Origin: Arachnia propionica
GTDB taxonomy: Bacteria > Actinomycetota > Actinomycetes > Propionibacteriales > Propionibacteriaceae
Direction of reading: 5' to 3'
Length of the DNA stretch: 64,000 nt
Assembly (NCBI RefSeq): GCF_037055325.1
Contig: NZ_CP146373.1
Location: forward strand, 2,294,001-2,358,000
Shown: one piece after another, positions 34,961 to 43,063 of the stretch
How the letters are laid out: each line of letters starts with the position of its first letter
Position numbering within the stretch: position 1 is the stretch's first letter
Program-made: the position numbers and the translations under genes
The notes under the pieces: generated by a model
Databases searched by the model: none
Seen by the model: only the letters and a program-made list of their open reading frames with translations
What the model was told of the DNA's origin: nothing

Positions 34961-37216
34961 ATGCAGAAACACGTCAGATCATGGCTGATTCTGAGCGCCG
35001 CATTCTTATTGCTGCTCTCTAGTTCAACACTCGCCCATTCGGAGGACCAGAAGCCCAAGAGCCTTTCGATCGTCCACCTCGGCGACTCTTACTCCGCCGG
35101 GAACGGCGCGGGACAGTACCACGGCCCAGCAGCCTGTCGGCGCAGCGGTCGGAATTGGGGAGCTCTCTTCGCTTCCTGGGCCAACTCGCAAGGCATCGCA
35201 GCCAGCTACCAGAACCACGCCTGCTCGAGAGGAAGAATAGGGGATCTGTTCTCGTCCCGCACCCTTCCCAAGCAGTCTTCCAGAGGGGTGAGCGCCAACT
35301 CCATGGAGGATGCCAAGGCCAAACTCGATTCCTCCGACGCCTGCTCCACCCAAGCCATCGGTGACGACTTCCTGTCCGTCGATTACCACCTCACGAAGAA
35401 CAACAGCCTGTGGCCCTGGGGCAAGGACTACACCTACGAGTGTCAGATAACGATCCGCGCACAGGCCGATTTCGTCGGCCCCCAAACCGATCTCGTCCTC
35501 ATGACCATGGGCGGAAACGATCTTGGTTTCTCTCATCTGATGACCAACTGCTTCGGCCCCAAGATTCCCTTCGTCATGGATGGCGCCCACGCCGTGAAGT
35601 GTCGTGACGACATCGCCGCCGCCAAGAACAACCTCCCGAACACGTTGAACAAGCTCAAAGAAAACATCGCCCAGTTGATCACCACCCGGATGACAGGAAG
35701 CACGACCTCCAAGGTGATGCTCCTGAGTTATCCTCTTCTGTCCACAGACCGAGCCTACGTACTAAACAACGACGGCATCCAGTTCGACGCCTCGCGCGGC
35801 ATCAGGGAACTCGGCCAGTTGGCGGTCACTGAACAGAAACGGGTCATCGGCGAACTCGAGGCCATGTTTCCCGGACGTGTGAAATTCGTCGAGAACACCC
35901 CGGCAGCCTTCGCCGGCCACGAACCCGACCCCCGGGTGTTCACGAAGAACGATTCCCGCTGGATCAACGAGTTCCTGGAAACCGAAGGGGATTACGGCTC
36001 CGACAACAAGGTCACAGGGAACTTCTCGAAGACCCCTTCAGACTGGTATCACCCGAATCTGATCGGACATCGCGAGATGTCAAAGCTCGCCCAGACCGCT
36101 TCCAGTACGACCAGCGCGCAGGAGATCGGTGCTCGTCGTGGAAACGTGGACATGGCCTTCGTCGTCAACACCAACAGTCCCCTCTCAAGCCAGATCGATC
36201 AGGTCCGGGCAGCCATCTCTTCCGCCACCGACAAGGTGGCCAACGAGACAAGTTCCGCACGCTTCGCGCTCATCACCACGGACACCACCGGACAGCACAG
36301 GGTGGCGCAGCCCTTCACCGCGGACACCACCACCTTTCTCGATGCAGTCGCGACACTGGATTCCGCCCAGACCACCGCAGAATCAACGGGTGACACCACC
36401 ACATCACTGGGCTGGCGTTCCGGGGTACGTCGCACCACGGTCATGATTGGCGCCGCGAAATCTATGGATGAGGCCCAGTCCACGAACATTGTTCCCACGG
36501 CAGATGCGGGCTCCACCACACAGGTGCTGACCATCGACACCGCTGCCGGAGCATCGTCGCAGGAAGCCTCCGGAAGCCAGGCAGCCGAGGCCAGCACTTT
36601 GACGGTGACAGATGGCACCGAATTGGAGACCGCGGCCACCGCACAGATCAGCGCCCTGCTCGATGCCCCGGTCGCCACGCTTCAGGGACCCTACATGGGC
36701 AAGATCGGTGAGGAACTGGAACTCGATGCCCGCGGAAGCTACGCGTTCGACGGTCAGGTGGTCCGCTTCGAGTGGGACTTCGATGGGGATGGAAACTACG
36801 ATGAGACGACCGCCACCGGTTCAACCAGCCATGCGTACACGGACACGGTGAACAATGGTTTCGCGAAGGTCCGAGTGACCGACAGCAACGGTCGGCAGTC
36901 CGTCGCATCCGCGCGCCTCGACGTCACCCAGGACGGCGACACCGTTCCGGATGAGTTCGACAACTGCCCGACGATCTCGAACCCCCAGCAGGAAGATCTC
37001 GACCACAACGGGGTTGGAGATGCCTGCCAAGAATCCGGCACGCAGCAAGCTGAGGAACCGCAGGGCGTGGAGGACCCCGCCTCCTCCGACCCATCCGCTT
37101 CCTCCTCCGACCCTGCAGAGCAGCCGGGCACACCGGCGTCCTTCGCTCCGGGGGTCCCTGCGCAGGGCAGACCCATGGCCCCGGACCACCCAGGTCTGCC
37201 CCGCACCGGCGCGTAG
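34961..37216 (+). CDS. secreted SGNH/GDSL hydrolase with vWA-like, PKD and TSP3-like domains, terminal LPxTG
   Basis: 751 residues. Signal peptide 1-27 (SWLILSAAFLLLLSSSTLAH). SGNH domain about 38-385: block I LGDSYSAGNGAG (Ser), block III GGNDLGF, block V DWYHPNLIGH (catalytic Asp/His). It belongs to the secreted actinobacterial esterase group. A vWA-like region follows (VDMAFVVNTNSPLSSQIDQV), whose metal site DxSxS is replaced by NTNSP. Then a PKD-type Ig domain (FEWDFDGDGNYDETT), one thrombospondin-3-like calcium repeat (DGDTVPDEFDNCPTISNPQQ ... DHNGVGDACQ), a Pro/Ser/Glu-rich stalk, and the protein ends in PGLPRTGA. The LPxTG-type motif is not followed by a hydrophobic helix or basic tail. 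I used the ATG of MQKHV; the earlier ATG at 34940 lacks a ribosome site. Substrate unknown. Confidence 0.85.
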   Translation: MQKHVRSWLILSAAFLLLLSSSTLAHSEDQKPKSLSIVHLGDSYSAGNGAGQYHGPAACRRSGRNWGALFASWANSQGIAASYQNHACSRGRIGDLFSSRTLPKQSSRGVSANSMEDAKAKLDSSDACSTQAIGDDFLSVDYHLTKNNSLWPWGKDYTYECQITIRAQADFVGPQTDLVLMTMGGNDLGFSHLMTNCFGPKIPFVMDGAHAVKCRDDIAAAKNNLPNTLNKLKENIAQLITTRMTGSTTSKVMLLSYPLLSTDRAYVLNNDGIQFDASRGIRELGQLAVTEQKRVIGELEAMFPGRVKFVENTPAAFAGHEPDPRVFTKNDSRWINEFLETEGDYGSDNKVTGNFSKTPSDWYHPNLIGHREMSKLAQTASSTTSAQEIGARRGNVDMAFVVNTNSPLSSQIDQVRAAISSATDKVANETSSARFALITTDTTGQHRVAQPFTADTTTFLDAVATLDSAQTTAESTGDTTTSLGWRSGVRRTTVMIGAAKSMDEAQSTNIVPTADAGSTTQVLTIDTAAGASSQEASGSQAAEASTLTVTDGTELETAATAQISALLDAPVATLQGPYMGKIGEELELDARGSYAFDGQVVRFEWDFDGDGNYDETTATGSTSHAYTDTVNNGFAKVRVTDSNGRQSVASARLDVTQDGDTVPDEFDNCPTISNPQQEDLDHNGVGDACQESGTQQAEEPQGVEDPASSDPSASSSDPAEQPGTPASFAPGVPAQGRPMAPDHPGLPRTGA

Positions 37217-37219
37217 ACC

Positions 37220-37266
37220 ATGAGCGTGGCCCCGGTTCCTGTTCCAGGACCGGGGCCACGCTCATG
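37220..37266 (+). terminator. strong terminator after the first SGNH gene
   Basis: Long stem: ATGAGCGTGGCCCCGG pairs with CCGGGGCCACGCTCAT, and the loop itself folds (TCCTG/CAGGA). It starts four bases after the stop, which proves there is no downstream membrane-anchor coding sequence. Confidence 0.85.
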
Positions 37267-37380
37267 CGTCATTCCGCCTCAGGTAGGCCGTGATACCCTT
37301 GCCGCTACCCATCAGGGCAGCAGCCATCAAGCGGCCACACCGCCGACCCGTCGAGGCGGCTTCTCGAACGGAGGCAGCGG

Positions 37381-39063
37381 ATGCGACTCAGGACGTGGCT
37401 TGTTCTGGGACTCGTTCTTCTCACGCTGCCGCCATCAGTGGTGCCTGCGCATTCCGACACGGAGGCACCCCGGATCCTGTCCATCGTGCACCTCGGGGAT
37501 TCCTACTCCTCGGGGAACGGCCTCAGCAATCACCAAGGTCCCCCTTCCTGCTTGCGCAGCAGCAACACCTGGGGTTCCCTCTTCGCGTCGTGGGCGAACT
37601 CCCAGGGCGTAGCCACCAGCTACCAGAACCGTGCCTGCTCCGGCGGAAACATCGATGATCTGTTCTCACCGCGGGCACTTCCCCAACAGTCCGCCAAGAA
37701 AGTGGCCGCCGATTCCATCGAGGAGGCCCGAGCCAGGTTGGAGGAAACCGACGCCTGCTCCGCCCGAGCGGCCGGCGACGACCTCCTGTCCGTCAACCAC
37801 CACCTGCGGGAGAGCGATGGCCTGTTGCTGTGGACGAGGAAATACACCTACGAGTGCCAGCTGACCATTCGCGCCCAGGCTGATTTCGTGGGACCCCAGA
37901 CGGATCTGGTGCTGCTGACCGCGGGTGGAAACGAGCTGGGATTCACCGACATCATCGCGAACTGTTTCGGACCTCGGATCCCCGGCGCACTGGGCGGAGC
38001 GAACGGGACGAAGTGCCGCGAGGGTGTGGCGGCGACCACGTCCGGACTTCCCGAGATGCTGGACCGGCTCAAGTCGCAGATCTCCCGGCTGCTCACGGAA
38101 CGGATGACCGGAAACCCCGCGTCACAGGTGATCCTGCTGGCCTATCCCCTGCTGTCCTTGGACCGTCCCCACCTCCTGCCCGACGGGGCGGTGTCCTTCG
38201 ACGTCGCCCGGGGGGTACGGGAACTGGGACGGGCCGCTATCAGGGAACAGCGAAGGATCATCGGCGAGCTGGAAAAGGACTTCCCCGGGCGCGTGAAATT
38301 CATCGAGGAGATCGCAGATGCCTTCGACGGGCACGAACCGGACCCGCGAGTGTTCACCAGGAACAAGCACCGCTGGATCAACGAGTTCCTGGAAACCTCG
38401 GGTGACCACGGCAATGCTGGGGGGATCAGCGGAATCCGGTCTGGTTCCAGCACCGACTGGTACCACCCGAACCTGGTAGGACATCGCCGGATCGCAGCGC
38501 TCATGCAGGATCCGTCGAATCTGATCAGCGCACGTTCCGCCACGGAGACAACCGACTCCCCCACCGCAACACTGCAGGGCCCGTACGTGGGAAAGGTCGG
38601 TGAGAACCTGATGCTGGATGCCCGCCCCAGCTTCTCAGCCCGGGGACGAATCACCCGATTCGAGTGGGACTTCGACGACGACGGTACCTTTGACGCGACA
38701 ACCAGCGACGGACGCGTCCTGCGCACCTACTCAAAACAGATCAGCGGGTACGTCCGAGTCAGGGTCACCGACGACTCAGGTTTCCAAGCAACAGCATCCG
38801 CGCTGCTGGACATCACCCGGGACGGCGACACCATCCCCGACGAGTTCGACAACTGCCCTGAGCAGCCCAACCCGATGCAGGATGACCTCGACGGCAACGG
38901 CGTCGGGGATTCCTGCCAGGACCCCGCAGAGTGGGGAATCACCGCACCTCCGGGAAGCAGTGAACAGCCGACCGCACCCCCGACCGAGGAGCTGCCCGCT
39001 CCGCCTCTACCCCGGCCACCGGTTCTCCCGGCATCGCCCGGCCTACCCAAGACCGGAAACTAG
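37381..39063 (+). CDS. secreted SGNH/GDSL hydrolase with PKD and TSP3-like domains, terminal LPxTG
   Basis: 560 residues, paralogue of the preceding gene. Signal peptide 1-24 (WLVLGLVLLTLPPSVVPAHS). SGNH blocks: LGDSYSSGNGLS, GGNELGF (Asn kept, Glu where the paralogue has Asp) and DWYHPNLVGH. Then a PKD-like domain (RFEWDFDDDGTFDATTSDGR) and a thrombospondin-3-like calcium repeat (DGDTIPDEFDNCPEQPNPMQ ... DGNGVGDSCQ), a Pro-rich stalk and the end PGLPKTGN. It lacks the vWA-like region of its neighbour, so the pair differs by one domain. GGAGG lies eight bases before the ATG, and the 114-base spacer after the upstream terminator must hold its own promoter. Confidence 0.88.
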   Translation: MRLRTWLVLGLVLLTLPPSVVPAHSDTEAPRILSIVHLGDSYSSGNGLSNHQGPPSCLRSSNTWGSLFASWANSQGVATSYQNRACSGGNIDDLFSPRALPQQSAKKVAADSIEEARARLEETDACSARAAGDDLLSVNHHLRESDGLLLWTRKYTYECQLTIRAQADFVGPQTDLVLLTAGGNELGFTDIIANCFGPRIPGALGGANGTKCREGVAATTSGLPEMLDRLKSQISRLLTERMTGNPASQVILLAYPLLSLDRPHLLPDGAVSFDVARGVRELGRAAIREQRRIIGELEKDFPGRVKFIEEIADAFDGHEPDPRVFTRNKHRWINEFLETSGDHGNAGGISGIRSGSSTDWYHPNLVGHRRIAALMQDPSNLISARSATETTDSPTATLQGPYVGKVGENLMLDARPSFSARGRITRFEWDFDDDGTFDATTSDGRVLRTYSKQISGYVRVRVTDDSGFQATASALLDITRDGDTIPDEFDNCPEQPNPMQDDLDGNGVGDSCQDPAEWGITAPPGSSEQPTAPPTEELPAPPLPRPPVLPASPGLPKTGN

Positions 39064-39072
39064 GGAAAGAAA

Positions 39073-39111
39073 CAGCGGAGCCCGGTCCTTGGAAGGAACC
39101 GGGCTCCGCTG
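39073..39111. terminator. shared terminator between the second SGNH gene and rplI
   Basis: CAGCGGAGCCCGGTTCC-type arms (CAGCGGAGCCCGGTCC and GGAACCGGGCTCCGCTG) with a short loop, followed by GGTTTTC on the plus strand. Lies between convergent genes and can serve both. Confidence 0.8.
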
Positions 39112-39125
39112 GTTTTCGCCCTGTC

Positions 39126-39572
39126 TCAGGCAGGAATCACCTCGAAACCGACCCGGGCGGTGACCGCGGGGTGCAGCTTGATGGATGCGACGTGGTTGCC
39201 GACGGTCTTGACCGGCTTGACGAACGACACCGACCGCTTGTCGATGGCGGGGCCACCGGCCTTCTTCACGGCCAGGGCCACGTTCGCGGCGGTAACTGCG
39301 CCGAACAGCGAACCCGATTCCGCAGCGCGGGCCGGAACCTTGATGGTGAGTTCCTCGATCTGGGTGCGGAGCTCCTGCGCATGCTCGACGCCACGGACCT
39401 CGCGGGCGTCACGGGCGCGCTTGATGCCCTCGATCTGCTTCTCAGCACCCCGGGACCAGACAATGGCCTTTTTCTGAGGGACGAGGTAGTTGCGACCGTA
39501 GCCGTTGCGGACCTCGACGATATCGCCGGCGATGCCGAGCTTGTCGACGGTGCTGGTCAGGATGAGCTTCAT
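39126..39572 (-). CDS. rplI: 50S ribosomal protein L9
   Basis: 148 residues. The N-terminal MKLILTSTVDKLGIAGDIVE with GYGRNYLVPQKKAI is the rRNA-binding domain, joined by a long helix (GIKRARDAREVRGVEHAQEL) to the C-terminal domain. Last gene of the rpsF-ssb-rpsR-rplI operon; GAGGAAG site. Confidence 0.97.
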   Translation of the reverse strand: MKLILTSTVDKLGIAGDIVEVRNGYGRNYLVPQKKAIVWSRGAEKQIEGIKRARDAREVRGVEHAQELRTQIEELTIKVPARAAESGSLFGAVTAANVALAVKKAGGPAIDKRSVSFVKPVKTVGNHVASIKLHPAVTARVGFEVIPA

Positions 39573-39587
39573 CTGTTCTTCCTCCGA

Positions 39588-39827
39588 TCAGCGGGCGGTC
39601 GAGGCGTAGGGCAGCAGGGCCACCTCACGCGCGTTCTTGACGGCCAGCGCGATCTTGCGCTGGTCCTGGACGGACAGCCCGGTCACGCGACGGGCGCGGA
39701 TCTTGCCACGCTCCGAGATGAACCTCTTCAGCGTCGCGATGTCCTTGTAATCGATGTTGGCCACGCGAGTGGTCTTCACCGGCATGATCTTCTTCTTGTT
39801 CACAGACTTGCGCTGTGGACCGGCCAT
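39588..39827 (-). CDS. rpsR: 30S ribosomal protein S18
   Basis: 79 residues, [20 protein letters not shown] with the S18 core [20 protein letters not shown] and [20 protein letters not shown]. The central S6-binding helix is intact. There is no zinc-binding cysteine pair near the N-terminus, the form also used when zinc is short in some actinobacteria. Operon position between ssb and rplI. Confidence 0.96.
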   Translation of the reverse strand: MAGPQRKSVNKKKIMPVKTTRVANIDYKDIATLKRFISERGKIRARRVTGLSVQDQRKIALAVKNAREVALLPYASTAR

Positions 39828-39928
39828 TGTGGTGCTCTCCTAATCTTGCGGGCCTTTCCGGCCCAGTGGGAAGCCCGTCGTGAGACGGAATGTGCCAGCC
39901 GACCCGGCGGGTCGGTTGTGCGGGTGGA

Positions 39929-40498
39929 TCAGAACGGGGGCTCCTCCGCGGCCGCCTGGTTCCATGGGTCGTTGCCGCCCCGGTTCCCGCCGCCGTAGCC
40001 TCCGCCACTGCTGCCCCACGGATCACTGCCCTGGCCCTGCTGGGGCTGGTTGCCGTAGCCGCCTTGGCTGCCGTGGTTCTGTCCGCCACCCTGGTTCTGG
40101 TTGCCCTGCCAGTTTCCGCCACCCTGGCCCCCACCACTGGTGCGGGTGACCTGCGCGGTGGCGTACCGCAGGGAGGGACCGACCTCGTCGACATCAACTT
40201 CGAACACCGTGCGGCGCTCGCCCTGCTGGGTCTCGTAGCTGCGAGACTTCAGCCTGCCCTGCACGATGACACGCATCCCTTTGGTGAGGGACTCGGCGAC
40301 GTGCTCGGCGTACTGGCGCCAGACGGCGCAGTTGATGAACATGGCCTCGCCGTCGCGCCATTCACCCGACTGTCGGTCGAAGGTGCGGGGCGTCGAGGCG
40401 ACGGTGAAATTGGCCACCGCGGCACCACTGGGGGTGAAGCGGAGGTCCGGGTCTCCGGTGAGATTGCCCACCAGCGTGATCTGGGTTTCGCCTGCCAT
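39929..40498 (-). CDS. ssb: single-stranded DNA-binding protein
   Basis: 189 residues. The OB fold occupies the first 110 ([60 protein letters not shown]). A long Gly/Gln/Asn-rich linker, typical of actinobacterial SSBs, ends in the partner-binding tip [21 protein letters not shown] site before the ATG. Second gene of the rpsF operon. Confidence 0.97.
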   Translation of the reverse strand: MAGETQITLVGNLTGDPDLRFTPSGAAVANFTVASTPRTFDRQSGEWRDGEAMFINCAVWRQYAEHVAESLTKGMRVIVQGRLKSRSYETQQGERRTVFEVDVDEVGPSLRYATAQVTRTSGGGQGGGNWQGNQNQGGGQNHGSQGGYGNQPQQGQGSDPWGSSGGGYGGGNRGGNDPWNQAAAEEPPF

Positions 40499-40595
40499 GT
40501 TTTCCTCCGGGATCGGACTTGTCTTTCATCAACACTATGGTCGCCACCCCCGACAGAAACCTTCGGGGCCGGGGATTGACCTCAGTGTTGAAAGC

Positions 40596-40883
40596 TCACT
40601 TCTCGAGGCGGAGCACCTTGGTGCGGACGATCCGTTCGTCGATGCTCATCAGGCGGTCCATCTCCTGGACCAGCGCGGGATCGCAGGTGACTTGCATGAC
40701 GGCGTAGCTCGCCTCGGACTTCTTGTTGATGTCGTAGGCCAGACGCCTGCGACCCCAGTGGTCGACATTGTCGACCGTGCCACCACCGGCGGTGATGACC
40801 TCGAGGTGCTTTTCGATCAGGCCCGGAACCTGGCGCTCGTCGGTATCGGAATCGACGAGGACCATGATCTCGTACTTGCGCAT
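40596..40883 (-). CDS. rpsF: 30S ribosomal protein S6
   Basis: 95 residues, MRKYEIMVLVDSDTDERQVP, GGTVDNVDHWGRRRLAYDIN and SEASYAVMQVTCDPALVQEM. First gene of the rpsF-ssb-rpsR-rplI operon; GGAGG site. The acidic C-terminal tail found in some species is absent. Confidence 0.97.
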   Translation of the reverse strand: MRKYEIMVLVDSDTDERQVPGLIEKHLEVITAGGGTVDNVDHWGRRRLAYDINKKSEASYAVMQVTCDPALVQEMDRLMSIDERIVRTKVLRLEK

Positions 40884-40975
40884 GGGTACTGCCCAACCTC
40901 CTTCGGACTGGCGGCCACGGGTCGTTCCCGCAGCAGGAGGGCATGGCCGACCGAGTGATCAGCCGAGGGCTGAGT

Positions 40976-41728
40976 TTACCCGAGCGGCCCCGTCGCGGGA
41001 AACCCCGGCAGGTCCAGGCGTCCCGACGCCTCGATCGCCTCCCAGAAGAAGTCCGCCATGGCCCGGTAGCCGGCATCGTTGGGATGGAACCAGTCTGCTG
41101 CGGTGTTGATGTGGTAGCGCAGCGGCCCGAGGCCCCGGGTTGCCTCGTGGATGTGGACCCGGTGATGACCGTGCAGGGCGATGAGATCGGCCACCGCGTC
41201 GTTGAACCTCTCCGCCCGTCGGGACAGCACTGGCAGCGTGAACCAGGGCACGTCCGCGACGAAGCTGCCCGGGGGCAGCTGGGTGAGGATGTCGACGAAG
41301 TGTTTCTCGAAGGACTCGAGGGTGTTTCCGGGCAGCACCACGTCGTTGCCGCCGATGTCCAGGGTGAGGATGTCGGGGGCACGGTCGAGTTCTGCCAGCT
41401 GGGGAAGCTGATAGCGGACGACGTCGCGGCTGGTGGCCATCGACACCGACAGGTTCGTCACGACGACCTGCCGCCGGCTCACCTGCGAGATCCGCTCCGC
41501 GAGCAGCGCGACATAGCTGGTCTCCACCCGACTGGCCCCCACGCCCTGAGCTGCGGAATCCCCGAGAGCCACGTAGTGAATCGCGTCCTCGGGGACGTTA
41601 GTGGCCGCTCGGCGCCAGTACTCGGCGTAATCGACCGCGTGACGGTTGATCGTTGCACGTCCCATGACATAGGCCGCGCCCAGCGCTATTCCTGCCGTCG
41701 CGAGGGCGGCACCCATCCAGCGTTTCAT
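40976..41728 (-). CDS. SGNH/GDSL hydrolase, membrane-anchored
   Basis: 250 residues. An N-terminal membrane anchor or signal (MGAALATAGIALGAAYVMG) precedes an SGNH domain: block I VALGDSAAQGVGAS, block III TLDIGGNDVVLP, block V DWFHPNDAGYRAM. The layout is that of small actinobacterial GDSL esterases that act on the envelope. Its start overlaps the stop of the upstream rhodanese gene by ATGA, so the two are made together. Unrelated in domain build to the two large SGNH proteins at 34961 and 37381. Confidence 0.88.
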   Translation of the reverse strand: MKRWMGAALATAGIALGAAYVMGRATINRHAVDYAEYWRRAATNVPEDAIHYVALGDSAAQGVGASRVETSYVALLAERISQVSRRQVVVTNLSVSMATSRDVVRYQLPQLAELDRAPDILTLDIGGNDVVLPGNTLESFEKHFVDILTQLPPGSFVADVPWFTLPVLSRRAERFNDAVADLIALHGHHRVHIHEATRGLGPLRYHINTAADWFHPNDAGYRAMADFFWEAIEASGRLDLPGFPATGPLG

Positions 41729-42099
41729 CGGCGGCGGTAGGGGCCGGGGATGATCGGGTTGCCGTCGCGGCCCCAGGCGATCAACCCGCCCGAGACCGAC
41801 TCCGCGAGGATGCCCTTCTCCCGAAGTTCCGCCGCGGCGATGGAGCTGCGCAGCCCGTTGTCACAGATCACGACGACGGCGGAGTCGCGTTCGGCCAGGG
41901 GGTCGCCGCCGTGAATGGCGTCAAGGGGGTCGTCGTGCAAGTCCTTGGGGTCGACCGGCCTGGCGCCGGGTGCGTGCCCGGCCTCGTACTCGGCCTTGGA
42001 GCGGACGTCTATCAGAACGGCACCCTTGCTGAGTGCCAGCACTGCGTCCTCGACGCTCAGACCGGAGGAGCGTTTGCTCAGGAAGTCGAACAGACCCAT
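41725..42099 (-). CDS. rhodanese-domain protein
   Basis: 124 residues. A short N-terminal MGLFDFLSKRSSGLSVEDAV leads into a single rhodanese domain: VLIDVRSKAEYEAGHAPGAR and VICDNGLRSSIAAAEL, with Cys in the active-site loop C-D-N-G-L-R. It transfers or senses sulfane sulfur; the partner is unknown. Start at 42099 chosen because the frame upstream of it lacks protein character. Translationally coupled to the SGNH gene. Confidence 0.88.
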   Translation of the reverse strand: MGLFDFLSKRSSGLSVEDAVLALSKGAVLIDVRSKAEYEAGHAPGARPVDPKDLHDDPLDAIHGGDPLAERDSAVVVICDNGLRSSIAAAELREKGILAESVSGGLIAWGRDGNPIIPGPYRRR

Positions 42100-42311
42100 G
42101 CGGTCAATAATTCCACGGCTTTCCCGGGCGCTGACCGAGCCATGCCGATCCTGTTCGGGATGGTCATGCCAGGAACGTGTTTCTGCTCTTGCCAACGCAT
42201 TCTCGCTCGAGCGGCACATTCCCGGCGGGACGTGACTGTCGGGCTAGCCCCACCCGGATTGACCGGGCAGCGGGATGGGGCGCGGGCTCACGACCCAGAA
42301 AGCTGGACGTC

Positions 42312-43052
42312 ATGAACTTCACCACCTCGATCTCCGTCCGCGGCCTGACCCGCATCTACGATGTGCCGGGGCGCGACGACGCCCGCGTGGTCGCGCTCGA
42401 CCAGGTCGACGCCGATTTCCCCGCAGGAAGTTTCACCGCGATCGTCGGCGCCTCCGGTTCGGGCAAGTCGACGCTGCTGCACTGCATGGCAGGTCTCGAT
42501 CAGCCCACCAGCGGCCGGGTATCCATGCTCGGCACCACCACCTCGGAGATGAAACCTGCCAAACGCGCCGCGTTCCGTGCCGCCAACACCGGGTTCGTGT
42601 TCCAGGAGTACAACCTCATCGCATCACTGACCGCCGCCGAGAACGTGTCCATGCCTTCCAGGTTGGCTGGCACTCCACTCCCGGACAGCCAGATCCGGGA
42701 TGCCCTCGAGGCCGTCGGCCTCGGGCATCGGGCCAACCTGAAGCCTCATCAGCTCTCCGGCGGCGAACGTCAGCGCGTGGCCATCGCCCGGGTGATGGCC
42801 AGCCACCCCAGGATCGTCTTCGCCGACGAACCCACCGGCGCCCTCGATCTCGACTCCACCGGCCTGGTCCTCAACTGGCTGCGAGAACTCGCCTCACGGG
42901 GAACAACGGTGGTCATGGTCACCCACGACGTCGAGGCCGCAGCCCTGGCGGACTCCGTCGCGGTGATGGGTCAGGGCCAGCTCGCGGAGTGGTCGACCGC
43001 CCGCGACGCCCGGGTGATAGCCGAGCTCGTCCACACGGTCCGCGCGCTCTGA
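42312..43052 (+). CDS. ABC transporter ATPase, MacB type
   Basis: 246 residues: Walker A VGASGSGKST, Q-loop FVFQEYNLIASLT, signature LSGGERQRVAIARVMASHP, Walker B IVFADEPTGALD, switch VMVTHD. The first residues MNFTTSISVRGLTRIY are kept; the frame upstream to 42177 has no ribosome site and is rejected. It belongs with the FtsX-like permease that starts 11 bases after its stop. A second, separate transporter of the same family lies at 29950-33116. Confidence 0.92.
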   Translation: MNFTTSISVRGLTRIYDVPGRDDARVVALDQVDADFPAGSFTAIVGASGSGKSTLLHCMAGLDQPTSGRVSMLGTTTSEMKPAKRAAFRAANTGFVFQEYNLIASLTAAENVSMPSRLAGTPLPDSQIRDALEAVGLGHRANLKPHQLSGGERQRVAIARVMASHPRIVFADEPTGALDLDSTGLVLNWLRELASRGTTVVMVTHDVEAAALADSVAVMGQGQLAEWSTARDARVIAELVHTVRAL

Positions 43053-43063
43053 GGAGACGGAAA

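Noticed and set aside
37220-37266. Inverted repeat as a mobile-element end or site-specific recombination site
   Set aside because: Position right after a stop codon, GC-rich stem and folded loop fit a terminator; no second copy was seen.
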